Below, piece after piece: positions 24,932 through 33,552 of a DNA stretch of 64,000 bases. The stretch's first letter is position 1, and each line of letters opens with the position of its first letter. Both the position numbers and the translations under genes were made by a program. Origin of the DNA: Chromatocurvus halotolerans (GTDB taxonomy: Bacteria > Pseudomonadota > Gammaproteobacteria > Pseudomonadales > Halieaceae); NCBI RefSeq assembly GCF_004340525.1, contig NZ_SLWX01000002.1, positions 248,001 to 312,000 of the forward strand. The letters are read 5' to 3'. The notes beneath the pieces are model-generated. The model was not told the origin of the DNA and did not search any database. It was given only the letters and a program-made list of their open reading frames with translations.

Positions 24932-25592
24932 GATCAAGACGCACAATCTCCGTAAAAGCGTCCCCGTTGCGGGCGACGAGCTGGAGATACTGAAAGGGAT
25001 CGACCTCGAAATCAAGTCGGGGCAGAGCGTTGCGATCATCGGGGCATCTGGTTCGGGCAAGTCCACGCTTCTGGGTCTGCTGGCGGGACTCGATGACGCC
25101 AGCGGTGGCACGATCCACATCGGTGAAACGGAGCTCAGTGCGCTTGACGAAGACGGTCGAGCGCAGCTCAGGGCGCGGGAGGTGGGCTTTGTGTTCCAGT
25201 CGTTTCAGCTGTTACCGGCGCTGACTGCTCTCGAAAATGTCATGCTGCCTCTGGAATTGAGAGGGCAGGACGACGCCGGGGAGCAGGCCGCCCGTTTCCT
25301 CGATCGCGTGGGGCTCTCCGCCCGCACCGGTCACTACCCCCTGCAGCTGTCGGGGGGTGAACAGCAGCGGGTTGCCATTGCCCGCGCCTTCGCCGCGCAG
25401 CCGCGCATATTGTTTGCCGATGAGCCGACGGGCAATCTGGATACGGCGACCGGCGAGCGCGTCATCGATCTGTTGTTCGAGCTCAATCGGGAGGAGGGCA
25501 CGACGCTGGTGCTTGTGACGCACGATGCGGCCCTGGCGTCACGCTGCGATCGCCGGCTCGAAATGTCCGCCGGCGAGTTGACCGAGGCGTGA
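24930..25592 (+). CDS. ybbA: ABC transporter ATP-binding protein YbbA
   Basis: This 220-residue ATPase of the LolD/MacB type has Walker A GASGSGKST (about residues 40-48), a Q-loop in FVFQSFQLLP, the signature LSGGEQQRVAIARA and Walker B ILFADEPTGNLD, followed by the switch His in LVTHD. It is the energy-supplying subunit for the FtsX-like permease YbbP encoded directly after it with a 4-nt overlap (GTGA). The start ATG overlaps that of divergent tesA. The transported substrate of YbbAP is not established; the link to TesA suggests lipids or esters. Confidence 0.95.
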   Translation: MIKTHNLRKSVPVAGDELEILKGIDLEIKSGQSVAIIGASGSGKSTLLGLLAGLDDASGGTIHIGETELSALDEDGRAQLRAREVGFVFQSFQLLPALTALENVMLPLELRGQDDAGEQAARFLDRVGLSARTGHYPLQLSGGEQQRVAIARAFAAQPRILFADEPTGNLDTATGERVIDLLFELNREEGTTLVLVTHDAALASRCDRRLEMSAGELTEA

Positions 25593-28075
25593 GTCGCTGG
25601 GCGATAACCGCCTCGCGCATGCTGGCGAGAGACTGGCGCGGCGGCGAACTCGGGGTGCTGCTGTCAGCGCTCGTGCTGGCGGTGGCCGTGGTCGCGGGGA
25701 TCAGTGCCTTCACAACCCGTCTGCAGGTCGCACTGGAACAGGAAAGCAACCGCTTTCTCGCCGCTGATCTGGTGGTGCGCAGCCGCGAACCCATGCCCGA
25801 GGACTGGCAGCGGGAAGCCGGCACCCGCGGGCTTGCCACGGCCAGGGTACTGAGTTTCACCTCAATGGTCTACAGCGATACCGATGCGTCGTCACTCGCC
25901 TCGATAAAGGCCGTCAGCCCAGAGTATCCGCTGCGCGGCGAGCTGAAGATGAGCGCTGCACCTTTCGGCGACGCTGTCGTTGCCATCAGTGGACCGCCAC
26001 AGGGTGAGGTGTGGGTCGACTCGCGCCTGTTTGCCCTCCTGGATGTCGAGCCCGGTGCGATGCTGAACGTCGGTGACGCTACGTTGCAGGTTACCGGTGC
26101 CGTGCGCTCCGAGCCGGATCGATCCGTGTCGTTCGTGGATGTCGGCCCGCGCGTCCTGATGCACGTGGACGATATCCCGGCAACCCATGTGCTGCAGCCG
26201 GGCAGTCGCGTCAGCTATCGTCAGCTGTTCGCCGGAGACCCGCCATCGGTAGAGGCTTTTGCGCAATGGCTGGAGCCGAGACTGGACGTGGGGCATCGCC
26301 TGATCGATGTCAGCGAAGGGCAGCCGGGCGTCGGTGCCGCACTGTCTCGCGCGGAAAGTTTTCTGCTCCTCGCCGGCAGTCTCGGCGTGGTGCTGGCGGG
26401 GGTCGCCATCGCGCTGGCGGCGCGGCGATTCAGCGAACGCCATGCAAACTACGTGGCGATACTGAAGAGCCTGGGGGCGACCTCGCGGGACATCAATCGG
26501 CTCTACGGATCGAGTCTGGTGGCCCTGGGCGTGTTGGCAACGCTCCTTGGATGCCTGCTCGGCGCCTTCCTGCAGTACCTTGCCTTCCGCCTGTTTGCCG
26601 ACAGCCTGCCGCTGCAGCCCGGGGCGGCGGGCGTGCGTCCTTTTGCCATGGGTGCCGCAACGGCGCTGGTCTGCCTGCTGTCGTTCGCCTGGCCGCCGCT
26701 GCGGCGGCTCGGTCTCGCCAGCCCCCTGCGGGTGCTGCGACGCGACATGCCCGAGGAAGGCCGCCGCAGCCTGTGGGATTACGCCATCGGCCTGACAGCC
26801 GTCAGCGGCCTGATGTGGTGGTACAGCGGCGATGCACTGTTGACGCTGGCGGTGCTTGCCGGCCTCGCTGCCAGCGTGACGCTGGGCTTCCTGCTGGCGC
26901 TGACGCTGCTGCGCGGCGGACGACTTGCCGGCATGCGGGCGGGCAGCATCTGGCGCCTGGCGCTGGCCAGCCTGCAGCGTCGGGGCAGCGCCAATGCGCT
27001 GCAGGTCGTGATCTTCTCCATGGCCATATTGTTGCTCCTGGTGCTCACGATCATCCGCACAACGCTGATCGACAGCTGGGAGACGCAGGTGCCCGAGGAC
27101 GCACCGGATCACTTCGTGGTCAATATCGCCCCGGATGAAGTGCAGGGGGTGGAACAGAAACTGCGGCAGTCGGGTGTGGAAAGTGCACCGCTGTACCCGA
27201 TGATCCGCGGACGCATCATGCGCGTGAACGGTGAGGAGCTGCCCTCCCGCGATGCGCAGGAGGATGACCGGCGTCAGCGCGAGGCCAATTTCACCTGGTC
27301 GCGGGAGATTCCGGCGGGCAACGACCTCGTTGCCGGTAGCTGGTGGCCTCCGGAAACGGATGCTGCCCTGGTGTCACTTGAAGAAGGCTTCGCCGAACGG
27401 CTGCAGCTTGCGGTTGGCGATCAGCTGGGCCTGCTGGTCGGTTCCCGCCCGCTGGATGTCACCGTCGCCAGCATCCGGTCCCTCGACTGGCAGTCCATGC
27501 AGCCGAATTTCTTCATGGTATTTCCGCCGGCGCTGCTTGCAGACTTCTCGGCCACCTTCATGACCAGCTTTCACCTGGGGGACAAGAAAAAGGCCTTTCT
27601 CAATCCCTTTATCCGCGAGTTCCCGACGGTCTCGGTGTTTGAAATGGATGTGGTGATTGCGCAGCTTCGCGGCATTGTCAACCAGGTGTCGGCCGCGGTG
27701 GAGCTGGTGCTGGCGATCATCCTGCTTGCGGGCGCGCTGGTGCTGGTGGCGGGCGTGCAGGCCAGCGTGGACAGTCGCCGTCGGGAAAGCGCCCTGCTGC
27801 GGGCGCTCGGCGCCCGCCGCGGTCTGGTGCTGGGTGCTCTGGCGATAGAGTTCTCCAGCCTCGGTTTCTTTGCCGGACTGCTGGCCGTGGCAGGCGCCGA
27901 GCTGTCCGCCTTTGCGCTTCAGGTCTGGGTCCTGGAGCTGGCCTACCGTCCCAGCCCGTGGCTGTGGCCCATCGGTATTGGCGGCGCGGTGATACTCATC
28001 GGTGCGCTCGGTGTCATAAGCTGCCGCTCGTCGGTGAGTACACCGCCGCTGCAGGTGCTGCGGGAACCGGATTAG
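25589..28075 (+). CDS. ybbP: FtsX-like ABC permease YbbP
   Basis: This 828-residue membrane protein begins with GTG. It has one N-terminal helix (about 20-40), a large periplasmic MacB-PCD-like domain, two FtsX permease modules (about 250-360 and 700-825) and additional helices in the middle (about 395-500), giving about ten membrane segments. It pairs with the ATPase YbbA through translational coupling. Such type VII ABC systems act as mechanotransmitters or extract molecules from the inner membrane and do not move substrates through a channel. Its TAG stop lies within the hairpin at 28071-28097, shared with the convergent TetR gene. Confidence 0.92.
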   Translation: MSRWAITASRMLARDWRGGELGVLLSALVLAVAVVAGISAFTTRLQVALEQESNRFLAADLVVRSREPMPEDWQREAGTRGLATARVLSFTSMVYSDTDASSLASIKAVSPEYPLRGELKMSAAPFGDAVVAISGPPQGEVWVDSRLFALLDVEPGAMLNVGDATLQVTGAVRSEPDRSVSFVDVGPRVLMHVDDIPATHVLQPGSRVSYRQLFAGDPPSVEAFAQWLEPRLDVGHRLIDVSEGQPGVGAALSRAESFLLLAGSLGVVLAGVAIALAARRFSERHANYVAILKSLGATSRDINRLYGSSLVALGVLATLLGCLLGAFLQYLAFRLFADSLPLQPGAAGVRPFAMGAATALVCLLSFAWPPLRRLGLASPLRVLRRDMPEEGRRSLWDYAIGLTAVSGLMWWYSGDALLTLAVLAGLAASVTLGFLLALTLLRGGRLAGMRAGSIWRLALASLQRRGSANALQVVIFSMAILLLLVLTIIRTTLIDSWETQVPEDAPDHFVVNIAPDEVQGVEQKLRQSGVESAPLYPMIRGRIMRVNGEELPSRDAQEDDRRQREANFTWSREIPAGNDLVAGSWWPPETDAALVSLEEGFAERLQLAVGDQLGLLVGSRPLDVTVASIRSLDWQSMQPNFFMVFPPALLADFSATFMTSFHLGDKKKAFLNPFIREFPTVSVFEMDVVIAQLRGIVNQVSAAVELVLAIILLAGALVLVAGVQASVDSRRRESALLRALGARRGLVLGALAIEFSSLGFFAGLLAVAGAELSAFALQVWVLELAYRPSPWLWPIGIGGAVILIGALGVISCRSSVSTPPLQVLREPD

Positions 28076-28097
28076 CCGCCGGGGCTTTCCGGCTAAT
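28071..28097. terminator. Hairpin carrying both convergent stop codons
   Basis: ATTAGCCG (28071-28078) and CGGCTAAT (28090-28097) are a perfect 8-bp inverted repeat around an 11-nt loop. The left arm contains the ybbP stop TAG and the right arm the complementary TAG of the TetR gene. It probably acts as a bidirectional 3'-end structure; no long T-run is present on either side. Confidence 0.5.
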
Positions 28098-28725
28098 GGT
28101 CGCAGTCCCGGCTGATGCCGCGGATGAAGGTCTGAACGCCCAGCGTCACCTGACGCTCGCTGTCAATATGACGCTGAAACAGGTAGGGGGCGTCCACCCG
28201 CAGCATGGCCATGCCGTGAATACTCGCCCAGGCAACGTTGGTGAGGTAGCGCACGTCCTCCGTCTGCATGAACAGACCTTCGTCAATGCCGCGCTGCAGT
28301 ATCTGCTGTACGGCGGCAGCGGTTTCCCGGCTCGCCGCCCGCAGCTCCGGGTATTTCTCGGCGGGTTGCACAACAGGGCCGAACATCAGCTTGAACAGTG
28401 AGGTATTCTGCTCGGCGTAGGCGACGTAGGTACGCGCCAGTGCCGCAAGCTGGTCATCCGGCGAGCCGCCTGCGTCATGCTGAGCTCTCTGCAGCGCCAG
28501 AAGAAGTTGTCGATAGCCCTCGGCGGCCATGGCTGCCAGCAGGGATTCCTTGTCGGCAAAGTGGCGATAAGGAGCTGTCTGTGACACGCCAAGACTGCGC
28601 GCCAGTGCCCGTAAGCTGAGATTTTCGGTGTCGCTGCTCGCCAGCTGTGCAATGGCGGATGCCAGCAGTTCGGCGCGCAGATTACCGTGATGGTAATTGC
28701 GTGCCTTTGCTGACGAGACGGCCAC
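28093..28725 (-). CDS. TetR family transcriptional regulator
   Basis: This 210-residue repressor-type protein has a GTG start. Its N-terminal helix-turn-helix (about residues 20-65) contains [28 protein letters not shown]. The C-terminal part (about 90-200) resembles the WHG/TetR_C_33 ligand domain. It probably controls a transport, stress or lipid gene, but nothing shows the target. It starts 12 nt after the mdh stop on the same strand, so it may be co-transcribed with mdh. Its stop codon lies in the hairpin shared with ybbP. Confidence 0.9.
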   Translation of the reverse strand: MAVSSAKARNYHHGNLRAELLASAIAQLASSDTENLSLRALARSLGVSQTAPYRHFADKESLLAAMAAEGYRQLLLALQRAQHDAGGSPDDQLAALARTYVAYAEQNTSLFKLMFGPVVQPAEKYPELRAASRETAAAVQQILQRGIDEGLFMQTEDVRYLTNVAWASIHGMAMLRVDAPYLFQRHIDSERQVTLGVQTFIRGISRDCDH

Positions 28726-28737
28726 GTCCGGCGTCCG

Positions 28738-29718
28738 TCAGGGCAACAGGTGCTTGACGGCGTCGCGCTCTTCGCTGAGCTCCTGTTCCGTGGCGCGCAT
28801 TCTTTCGCGGCTGAAATCGCCGACGTCCAGTCCCTGAACAATTTCCCAGTCCCCATTGGCGCAGCGGCAGGGGAAGGAGTAGATCAGGCCCTCAGCAATG
28901 CCGTAGGAGCCGTCCGAGTAAACGCCCATGGACACCCACTCGTCCGCCGGCGTTCCCAGCGCCCAGCTTCGGATGTGATCGATGGCGGCATTGGCCGCGG
29001 AAGCGGCGGACGATGCTCCGCGCGCCTTGATGATGGCCGCACCGCGTTGCTGAACCGTGGGTATGAAGATAGTTTCATACCACTCCTGGTCTACCTGATC
29101 CATGGCCGGTTTGCCCCCCACATGCGTGTTGAACAGGTCGGGATATTGCGTGGCCGAGTGGTTGCCCCAGACCGTCATGTGGCTGATATCGTTGATGCTG
29201 CTGCCGGTTTTCTGGGCGAGCTGGGTCATCGCGCGATTGTGATCGAGTCGCATCATTGCGGTGAAGTTGCGCGGGTCAATATCCGGTGCATTGCGCTGGG
29301 CGATCAGGGCATTGGTATTGGCGGGGTTGCCGACAACCAGCACCTTGACGTTGCGGCTGGCATGGTCGTTGATCGCCTTGCCCTGGACGGAGAATATCTG
29401 CGCGTTGGCCTCGAGTAGATCCTTGCGCTCCATTCCGGGTCCGCGAGCCCGTGCGCCGACCAGCAGGGCGTAGTCGGCATCCTTGAATCCCGCGTTCGGG
29501 TCATCCGTGCAGGTAACGCCTGCGAGGAGCGGGAAGGCGCAATCGTCGAGTTCCATGCGCACTCCCTCGAGCGCCTCCATGGCTGGCGTGATGTCCAGCA
29601 GCTGAAGAATCACCGGCTGGTCGTTGCCCAGCATATCCCCCGAGGCGATGCGAAAGAGCAGGGAATACCCGATCTGACCGGCGGCGCCGGTAACGGTGAC
29701 TCTGACAGGTGATTTCAT
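28738..29718 (-). CDS. mdh: Malate dehydrogenase
   Basis: This 326-residue enzyme catalyses NAD-dependent interconversion of malate and oxaloacetate in the TCA cycle. The dinucleotide fold opens with [14 protein letters not shown], and the catalytic His is in [12 protein letters not shown]. Arginines for substrate binding are present in the mobile loop ([15 protein letters not shown]). It belongs to the cytosolic-type group of about 326-329 residues and not to the LDH-like type. ATG 29718, with GGAAG at good distance, is chosen over ATG 29742. The other TCA genes in the window are at 50-63 kb. The 187-nt gap to divergent ttcA holds both promoters; none was clear. Confidence 0.95.
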   Translation of the reverse strand: MKSPVRVTVTGAAGQIGYSLLFRIASGDMLGNDQPVILQLLDITPAMEALEGVRMELDDCAFPLLAGVTCTDDPNAGFKDADYALLVGARARGPGMERKDLLEANAQIFSVQGKAINDHASRNVKVLVVGNPANTNALIAQRNAPDIDPRNFTAMMRLDHNRAMTQLAQKTGSSINDISHMTVWGNHSATQYPDLFNTHVGGKPAMDQVDQEWYETIFIPTVQQRGAAIIKARGASSAASAANAAIDHIRSWALGTPADEWVSMGVYSDGSYGIAEGLIYSFPCRCANGDWEIVQGLDVGDFSRERMRATEQELSEERDAVKHLLP

Positions 29719-29905
29719 GGTGCTTCCTTTTTCCATTGCCAAGAATACAGTGTTTTAACCCGCCATTTTCCGGTGAATGCGGGGAAAACACAAGACGCCG
29801 CCACAGTGCCCTGCCATCGCCACGGCAGACTCGTGGAGTCGCACGCCGGTGGACGCCCTGCGCCTGCCGGCGGTAGAATCCTGCGCTCAACGCTTACAGG
29901 AAACG

Positions 29906-30748
29906 ATGACCGCCGTGCAGGAATTGACCCGCAAGCAGCGCCTCGAATACAACAAGTTGCAGAAGCGGCTGCGTCGCCAGGTGTCACATGCCATTCTCGA
30001 TTACCGTATGATCGGCGAGGGCGATCGCGTCATGGTGTGTGTGTCCGGCGGCAAGGATTCCTACGCCATGCTGGATATCCTGCTGCGACTGCAGAAGAGC
30101 GCACCGGTGAACTTCGAACTGGTCGCTGTGAACATGGATCAGAAGCAGCCCGGGTTTCCCGAAGAGGTACTGCCAGCCTGGCTCCAGGCTCAGGGTGTGC
30201 CCTACCATATCCTTGAGAAGGACACGTACAGCGTTGTCAAATCGATTATCCCGGAGGGCAAGACCACCTGTGGTCTATGCTCCCGGCTGCGCCGCGGCAG
30301 CCTCTACGGTTTCGCCGAATCCATCGGTGCTACGCGCATTGCGCTTGGCCACCACCGCGATGACATCGTGGAGACCCTGTTCCTGAACATGTTTTTTGGC
30401 GGCACGCTGAAGGCCATGCCGCCCAAGCTGCTGTCAGACGATGGCCGCAACGTGGTGATACGCCCCATGGCCTATTGCAAGGAAAAGGACCTCACGGCCT
30501 ACGCGCGCTACCGGGAATTTCCTATCATTCCCTGCAATCTGTGCGGCTCTCAGGAGAATCTTCAGCGCGTCGAGGTCAAGCGGATGCTGGCGGACTGGGA
30601 AAAGCGCTATCCCGGTCGCACGGAGACCCTGTTCCGCAGCATCTGCAATGTCGCGCCCTCCCAGCTGGGCGACCGCGAGCTGTTCGACTTTGCCGGGCTG
30701 GAACAGGCAGCGCCGCCCCCCGGCGACATCCGTCTGGTTTCGGTATAA
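29906..30748 (+). CDS. ttcA: tRNA 2-thiocytidine(32) synthetase TtcA
   Basis: This 280-residue enzyme thiolates cytidine 32 of tRNA using ATP and an Fe-S cluster. The PP-loop SGGKDS and the cluster-ligand CxxC pairs CGLC and CNLC are all present. The start ATG 29906 has AGGA 5-6 nt upstream and removes a 43-residue upstream extension without family character. The stop TAA is directly followed by the GTG of ccmA (TAAGTG), so ttcA seems to be the first gene of the ccm operon. Confidence 0.95.
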   Translation: MTAVQELTRKQRLEYNKLQKRLRRQVSHAILDYRMIGEGDRVMVCVSGGKDSYAMLDILLRLQKSAPVNFELVAVNMDQKQPGFPEEVLPAWLQAQGVPYHILEKDTYSVVKSIIPEGKTTCGLCSRLRRGSLYGFAESIGATRIALGHHRDDIVETLFLNMFFGGTLKAMPPKLLSDDGRNVVIRPMAYCKEKDLTAYARYREFPIIPCNLCGSQENLQRVEVKRMLADWEKRYPGRTETLFRSICNVAPSQLGDRELFDFAGLEQAAPPPGDIRLVSV

Positions 30749-31369
30749 GTGAGCATCACCAGCGGGTGCGACGGCCTGTTGTTGCAGTGCAGCGCGCTGA
30801 CGCTGGTCCGCGGGGAGCGGGAACTGTTCTCGGGTCTCGATGTGTCGCTGCGGCCGGGCGAAGTCCTGCAGGTAGAGGGCGAGAACGGCGCAGGCAAGAC
30901 AAGCCTGCTGCGCGTGCTTGCAGGCCTGGCGCGCTATGGTTATGAGGGTGAGATAACCAGGCCCGTTCCACTGCTTTACATCGGCCATCTGAGTGCCGTC
31001 AAGGAACTGCTGACTCCGCGGGAAAACCTCGCATGGCATGTCGATGGTCACGCCGATTACCGGGATAGCGACGTCTGCGCTGCACTGGCAAAGGTTGGCC
31101 TCGCAGGCTACGAGGATGTGCCATCCCACCAGTTGTCGGCAGGTCAGCACCGGCGTGTCAATCTCGCGCGCCTGCACCTGTCCAGACAGCCGCTGTGGTT
31201 GCTGGACGAGCCGTTCACCGCGATCGACCGCGATGGTGTTGCCTCGCTGGAACATCTGTTCGTCAGTCACGCGAAGCGTGGCGGTGCTGTCGTGCTGACG
31301 TCGCACCAGCCCCTGCGCATGGAGTATCCGCTGACGCGATTGATGCTGCGAGCGGGGGGCGATCTGTGA
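30749..31369 (+). CDS. ccmA: Haem exporter ATP-binding subunit CcmA
   Basis: This 206-residue ABC ATPase belongs to the system I cytochrome c maturation complex. It has Walker A GENGAGKTS, a signature region LSAGQHRRVNLARL and Walker B LWLLDEPFTAID. CcmA hydrolyses ATP to release holo-CcmE from CcmABCD. The GTG start immediately follows the ttcA stop, and the gene end overlaps ccmB by 4 nt (GTGA). The length is normal for CcmA. Confidence 0.94.
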   Translation: MSITSGCDGLLLQCSALTLVRGERELFSGLDVSLRPGEVLQVEGENGAGKTSLLRVLAGLARYGYEGEITRPVPLLYIGHLSAVKELLTPRENLAWHVDGHADYRDSDVCAALAKVGLAGYEDVPSHQLSAGQHRRVNLARLHLSRQPLWLLDEPFTAIDRDGVASLEHLFVSHAKRGGAVVLTSHQPLRMEYPLTRLMLRAGGDL

Positions 31370-32061
31370 CCGAAACGACCGCGCCGGGCGCGGTTTCCTT
31401 CTGCCTGCGCTTGCTGCGCCGACAGCTGACGCTGGCCATCCGGCGACCGGTGGCCGTGGGCAATCCGCTGCTGTTCTTTGCCATGGTGGTCGCGCTCTTT
31501 CCACTGGGTATCGGACCAGCACCGGAGACCCTCGCGGGCTTCGCGCCTGGCATTCTCTGGATTGTGGCACTGCTGTCGAATCTGCTGTCCGCGGATGGGA
31601 TTTTCCGGAGTGACTTTGATGACGGCAGCCTGGAGCAGCTGCTGCTGGCCCCACAGCCGCTGTATCTGTCGGTCCTTGCCTACGTGGCGGCACACTGGCT
31701 GGTAACCGGGGTGCTGCTGGCGCTGGTATCCCCGCTGTTTGCGGCCATGCTCGATTTGCCGGTGGTGGCATGGCCGTCACTTGCTGCCGGTCTCTTTCTC
31801 GGATCGGGTGTCATGAGTCTGGTGGGCGGTATCGGCGCCGCACTGACGGTGGGTCTGCGGCGCGGTGGCATGCTGATTTCGCTGCTGATTCTGCCTTTCT
31901 ACATGCCGGTGCTGATCTTCGGTACAGCGACTGTGCAGGCTGCGCTGGACGGTGCCCCGGTGCAGCCGTTTCTGGCGTTGCTGGGGTCGATGCTGTGCCT
32001 GTCTATTGCGCTCGCGCCGCTGGCAATCAGTGCGGGGCTCAGGATCAGCGTCGATGCCTGA
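31366..32061 (+). CDS. ccmB: Haem exporter membrane subunit CcmB
   Basis: A GTG start at 31366 in the GTGA overlap with ccmA gives 231 residues and fits the family start (FCLRLLRRQLTLAIRRP). Six hydrophobic helices are visible, with the conserved DFDDGSLEQLLL segment after the second. CcmB joins CcmA and CcmC in the complex that frees haem-loaded CcmE. It is followed by the largest gap within the ccm genes (66 nt). Confidence 0.94.
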   Translation: MTETTAPGAVSFCLRLLRRQLTLAIRRPVAVGNPLLFFAMVVALFPLGIGPAPETLAGFAPGILWIVALLSNLLSADGIFRSDFDDGSLEQLLLAPQPLYLSVLAYVAAHWLVTGVLLALVSPLFAAMLDLPVVAWPSLAAGLFLGSGVMSLVGGIGAALTVGLRRGGMLISLLILPFYMPVLIFGTATVQAALDGAPVQPFLALLGSMLCLSIALAPLAISAGLRISVDA

Positions 32062-32112
32062 TATTTTGACGATTTTGGCGCGAGGTCAATTTTTTCGCAG
32101 GCACCCACGTAG

Positions 32113-32118
32113 TATAAT
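32113..32118 (+). promoter_or_regulatory. Isolated TATAAT hexamer before ccmC
   Basis: A perfect -10 sequence lies 9 nt before the ccmC start, within the only sizeable gap of the ccm series. The hexamer 17 nt upstream is TTTTTT (32090-32095), a poor -35, and a transcript would be leaderless or nearly so. An inverted repeat TTGAC/GTCAA (32066-32070, 32085-32089) lies just upstream. An internal promoter is possible but weakly supported. Confidence 0.25.
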
Positions 32119-32127
32119 CCCGGCCTG

Positions 32128-32868
32128 ATGTGGACTCTCTTTCACAAGTTCGGCTCGCCCCCCTGGCTGTACAGGCTCTCCGGGAGCATTCTGCGTTGGC
32201 TGTTGCCGATCTCGCTGCTGGCGCTGGCGATGGGTGTTGGCTGGGGGTTGCTGTTCACGGCACCAGATTTTCGCCAGGGCAACAGCTACCGGATTATCTA
32301 CATACACGTTCCCGCGGCAGTGGTTGCACTGGCAGGCTATTACGTGATGGCGATTGCCGGCGGCATCAGCCTGATCTGGAAAATGAAGATGGCCGATGTC
32401 GCCATGCACGCGGCGGCACCGGTGGGCGCGGCACTCACGTTCATTGCCCTGTTGACCGGCGCTGTCTGGGGCAAGCCGACCTGGGGCACCTGGTGGGTGT
32501 GGGATGCGCGCATCACCTCCATGCTCATCCTGCTGTTCCTGTATCTCGGGGTGATGGCTCTCTACGAGGCCTTCGACAACAAGGCGGCCGCGGCCAGGGC
32601 CTGTGCGATTCTCAGTCTTGTGGGTACGGTCAACATACCCATCATCTACAAGTCCGTGGACTGGTGGTACAGTCTGCACCAGCCGGCGTCCATCAAGTTC
32701 ACCGGTGAAAGTACAATTGATCCGAGCATGCTCTACCCGTTGCTGCTGAGCATCATCGCCTTCTACGCACTGTTCACCTGCTGCCTGCTGGCGAACATGC
32801 GGGCCGAGATTCTCCAGCGTGAACGCAGAACCGGCTGGGTACAGCGACTGGCCAGTGAGAACCACTGA
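32128..32868 (+). CDS. ccmC: Haem delivery protein CcmC
   Basis: This 246-residue inner-membrane protein has six helices and the periplasmic haem-binding WWD segment (WGTWWVWDARITS) flanked by conserved histidines. It attaches haem to the active His of CcmE. It ends in TGATG, overlapping ccmD by 1 nt. The length is normal for CcmC. Confidence 0.95.
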   Translation: MWTLFHKFGSPPWLYRLSGSILRWLLPISLLALAMGVGWGLLFTAPDFRQGNSYRIIYIHVPAAVVALAGYYVMAIAGGISLIWKMKMADVAMHAAAPVGAALTFIALLTGAVWGKPTWGTWWVWDARITSMLILLFLYLGVMALYEAFDNKAAAARACAILSLVGTVNIPIIYKSVDWWYSLHQPASIKFTGESTIDPSMLYPLLLSIIAFYALFTCCLLANMRAEILQRERRTGWVQRLASENH

Positions 32869-33119
32869 TGTATTTTGACAGTCTCCGCGCCCTGCTTGAG
32901 ATGGACGGTCACGGTTTCTATGTGTGGTCGGCATACGGTATTTCGCTGTTAGTCATCGCTCTTCTGGTGGTGGCGCCGTTCCGTCGGCGCAGGCGACTTC
33001 TGTCCGCTATACGGGCGGGTCAGCAACGGGAAGCGGCCGCCGCTGCCCGTCGCACACCACAGCCTGCCGCTGGCAGCCTGTCCAGCGAAAAGGAGTCATT
33101 GAATGCACCCCGTGCGTAA
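32868..33119 (+). CDS. ccmD: Haem exporter protein CcmD
   Basis: A small 83-residue protein with one membrane helix (about 20-40, YGISLLVIALLVVAPF) followed by a basic segment (RRRRRLL), the usual CcmD pattern. It stabilises the CcmABC-CcmE complex. The C-terminal 35 residues are longer than in many CcmD proteins and overlap the ccmE gene by 17 nt. Confidence 0.88.
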   Translation: MYFDSLRALLEMDGHGFYVWSAYGISLLVIALLVVAPFRRRRRLLSAIRAGQQREAAAAARRTPQPAAGSLSSEKESLNAPRA

Positions 33120-33552
33120 ACAGCGCCTGATTATCGTCGGCAGCGTCGTTGTGTTTTCCTCCATCGCGATCGGGCTGGCTGCCTACGCCTTGCGTGGCAA
33201 CATCAACCTGTTCTACCCGCCGGTTGACGTAATGGCGGGGCTCGCACCCGTGGATCGCCCTATCCGGGTTGGTGGAATGGTGGTTGATGGCAGCGTGGAG
33301 CGCAGCAGTGAAACTCTCGAAGTGCGTTTTTTGGTGACAGATTACGAGGCGGTCGTACCCGTCGTGTATGTCGGCATTCTTCCCGATCTGTTTGCTGAGG
33401 GGGAGGGTGCAGTCGCGGCCGGAACCCTGAACGCGGACGGTGTGCTGCAGGCAACCGAAGTCCTTGCCAAGCATGATGAAAACTACATGCCACCAGAGGT
33501 GGCTGACGCACTCGAGGCATCCGCCCGGCGCAAACAGGAGGCATCACTGTGA
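33103..33552 (+). CDS. ccmE: Periplasmic haem chaperone CcmE
   Basis: This 149-residue protein has an N-terminal anchor helix (about 8-28) and a beta-barrel OB fold. The covalent haem ligand is the His of AKHDENYMPPEV near residue 126. It carries haem from CcmC to CcmF. It overlaps ccmD and ends in a GTGA overlap with ccmF. Confidence 0.95.
   Translation: MHPVRKQRLIIVGSVVVFSSIAIGLAAYALRGNINLFYPPVDVMAGLAPVDRPIRVGGMVVDGSVERSSETLEVRFLVTDYEAVVPVVYVGILPDLFAEGEGAVAAGTLNADGVLQATEVLAKHDENYMPPEVADALEASARRKQEASL

Noticed and set aside
30434-31780. Minus-strand open frame across ttcA, ccmA and ccmB
   Set aside because: It spans three strongly supported plus-strand genes, and its Arg/Pro/Gln-rich product resembles nothing.
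32113-32118. TATAAT before ccmC as a firm promoter
   Set aside because: The -35 position is TTTTTT and the transcript would be nearly leaderless. It is kept only as a low-confidence site.
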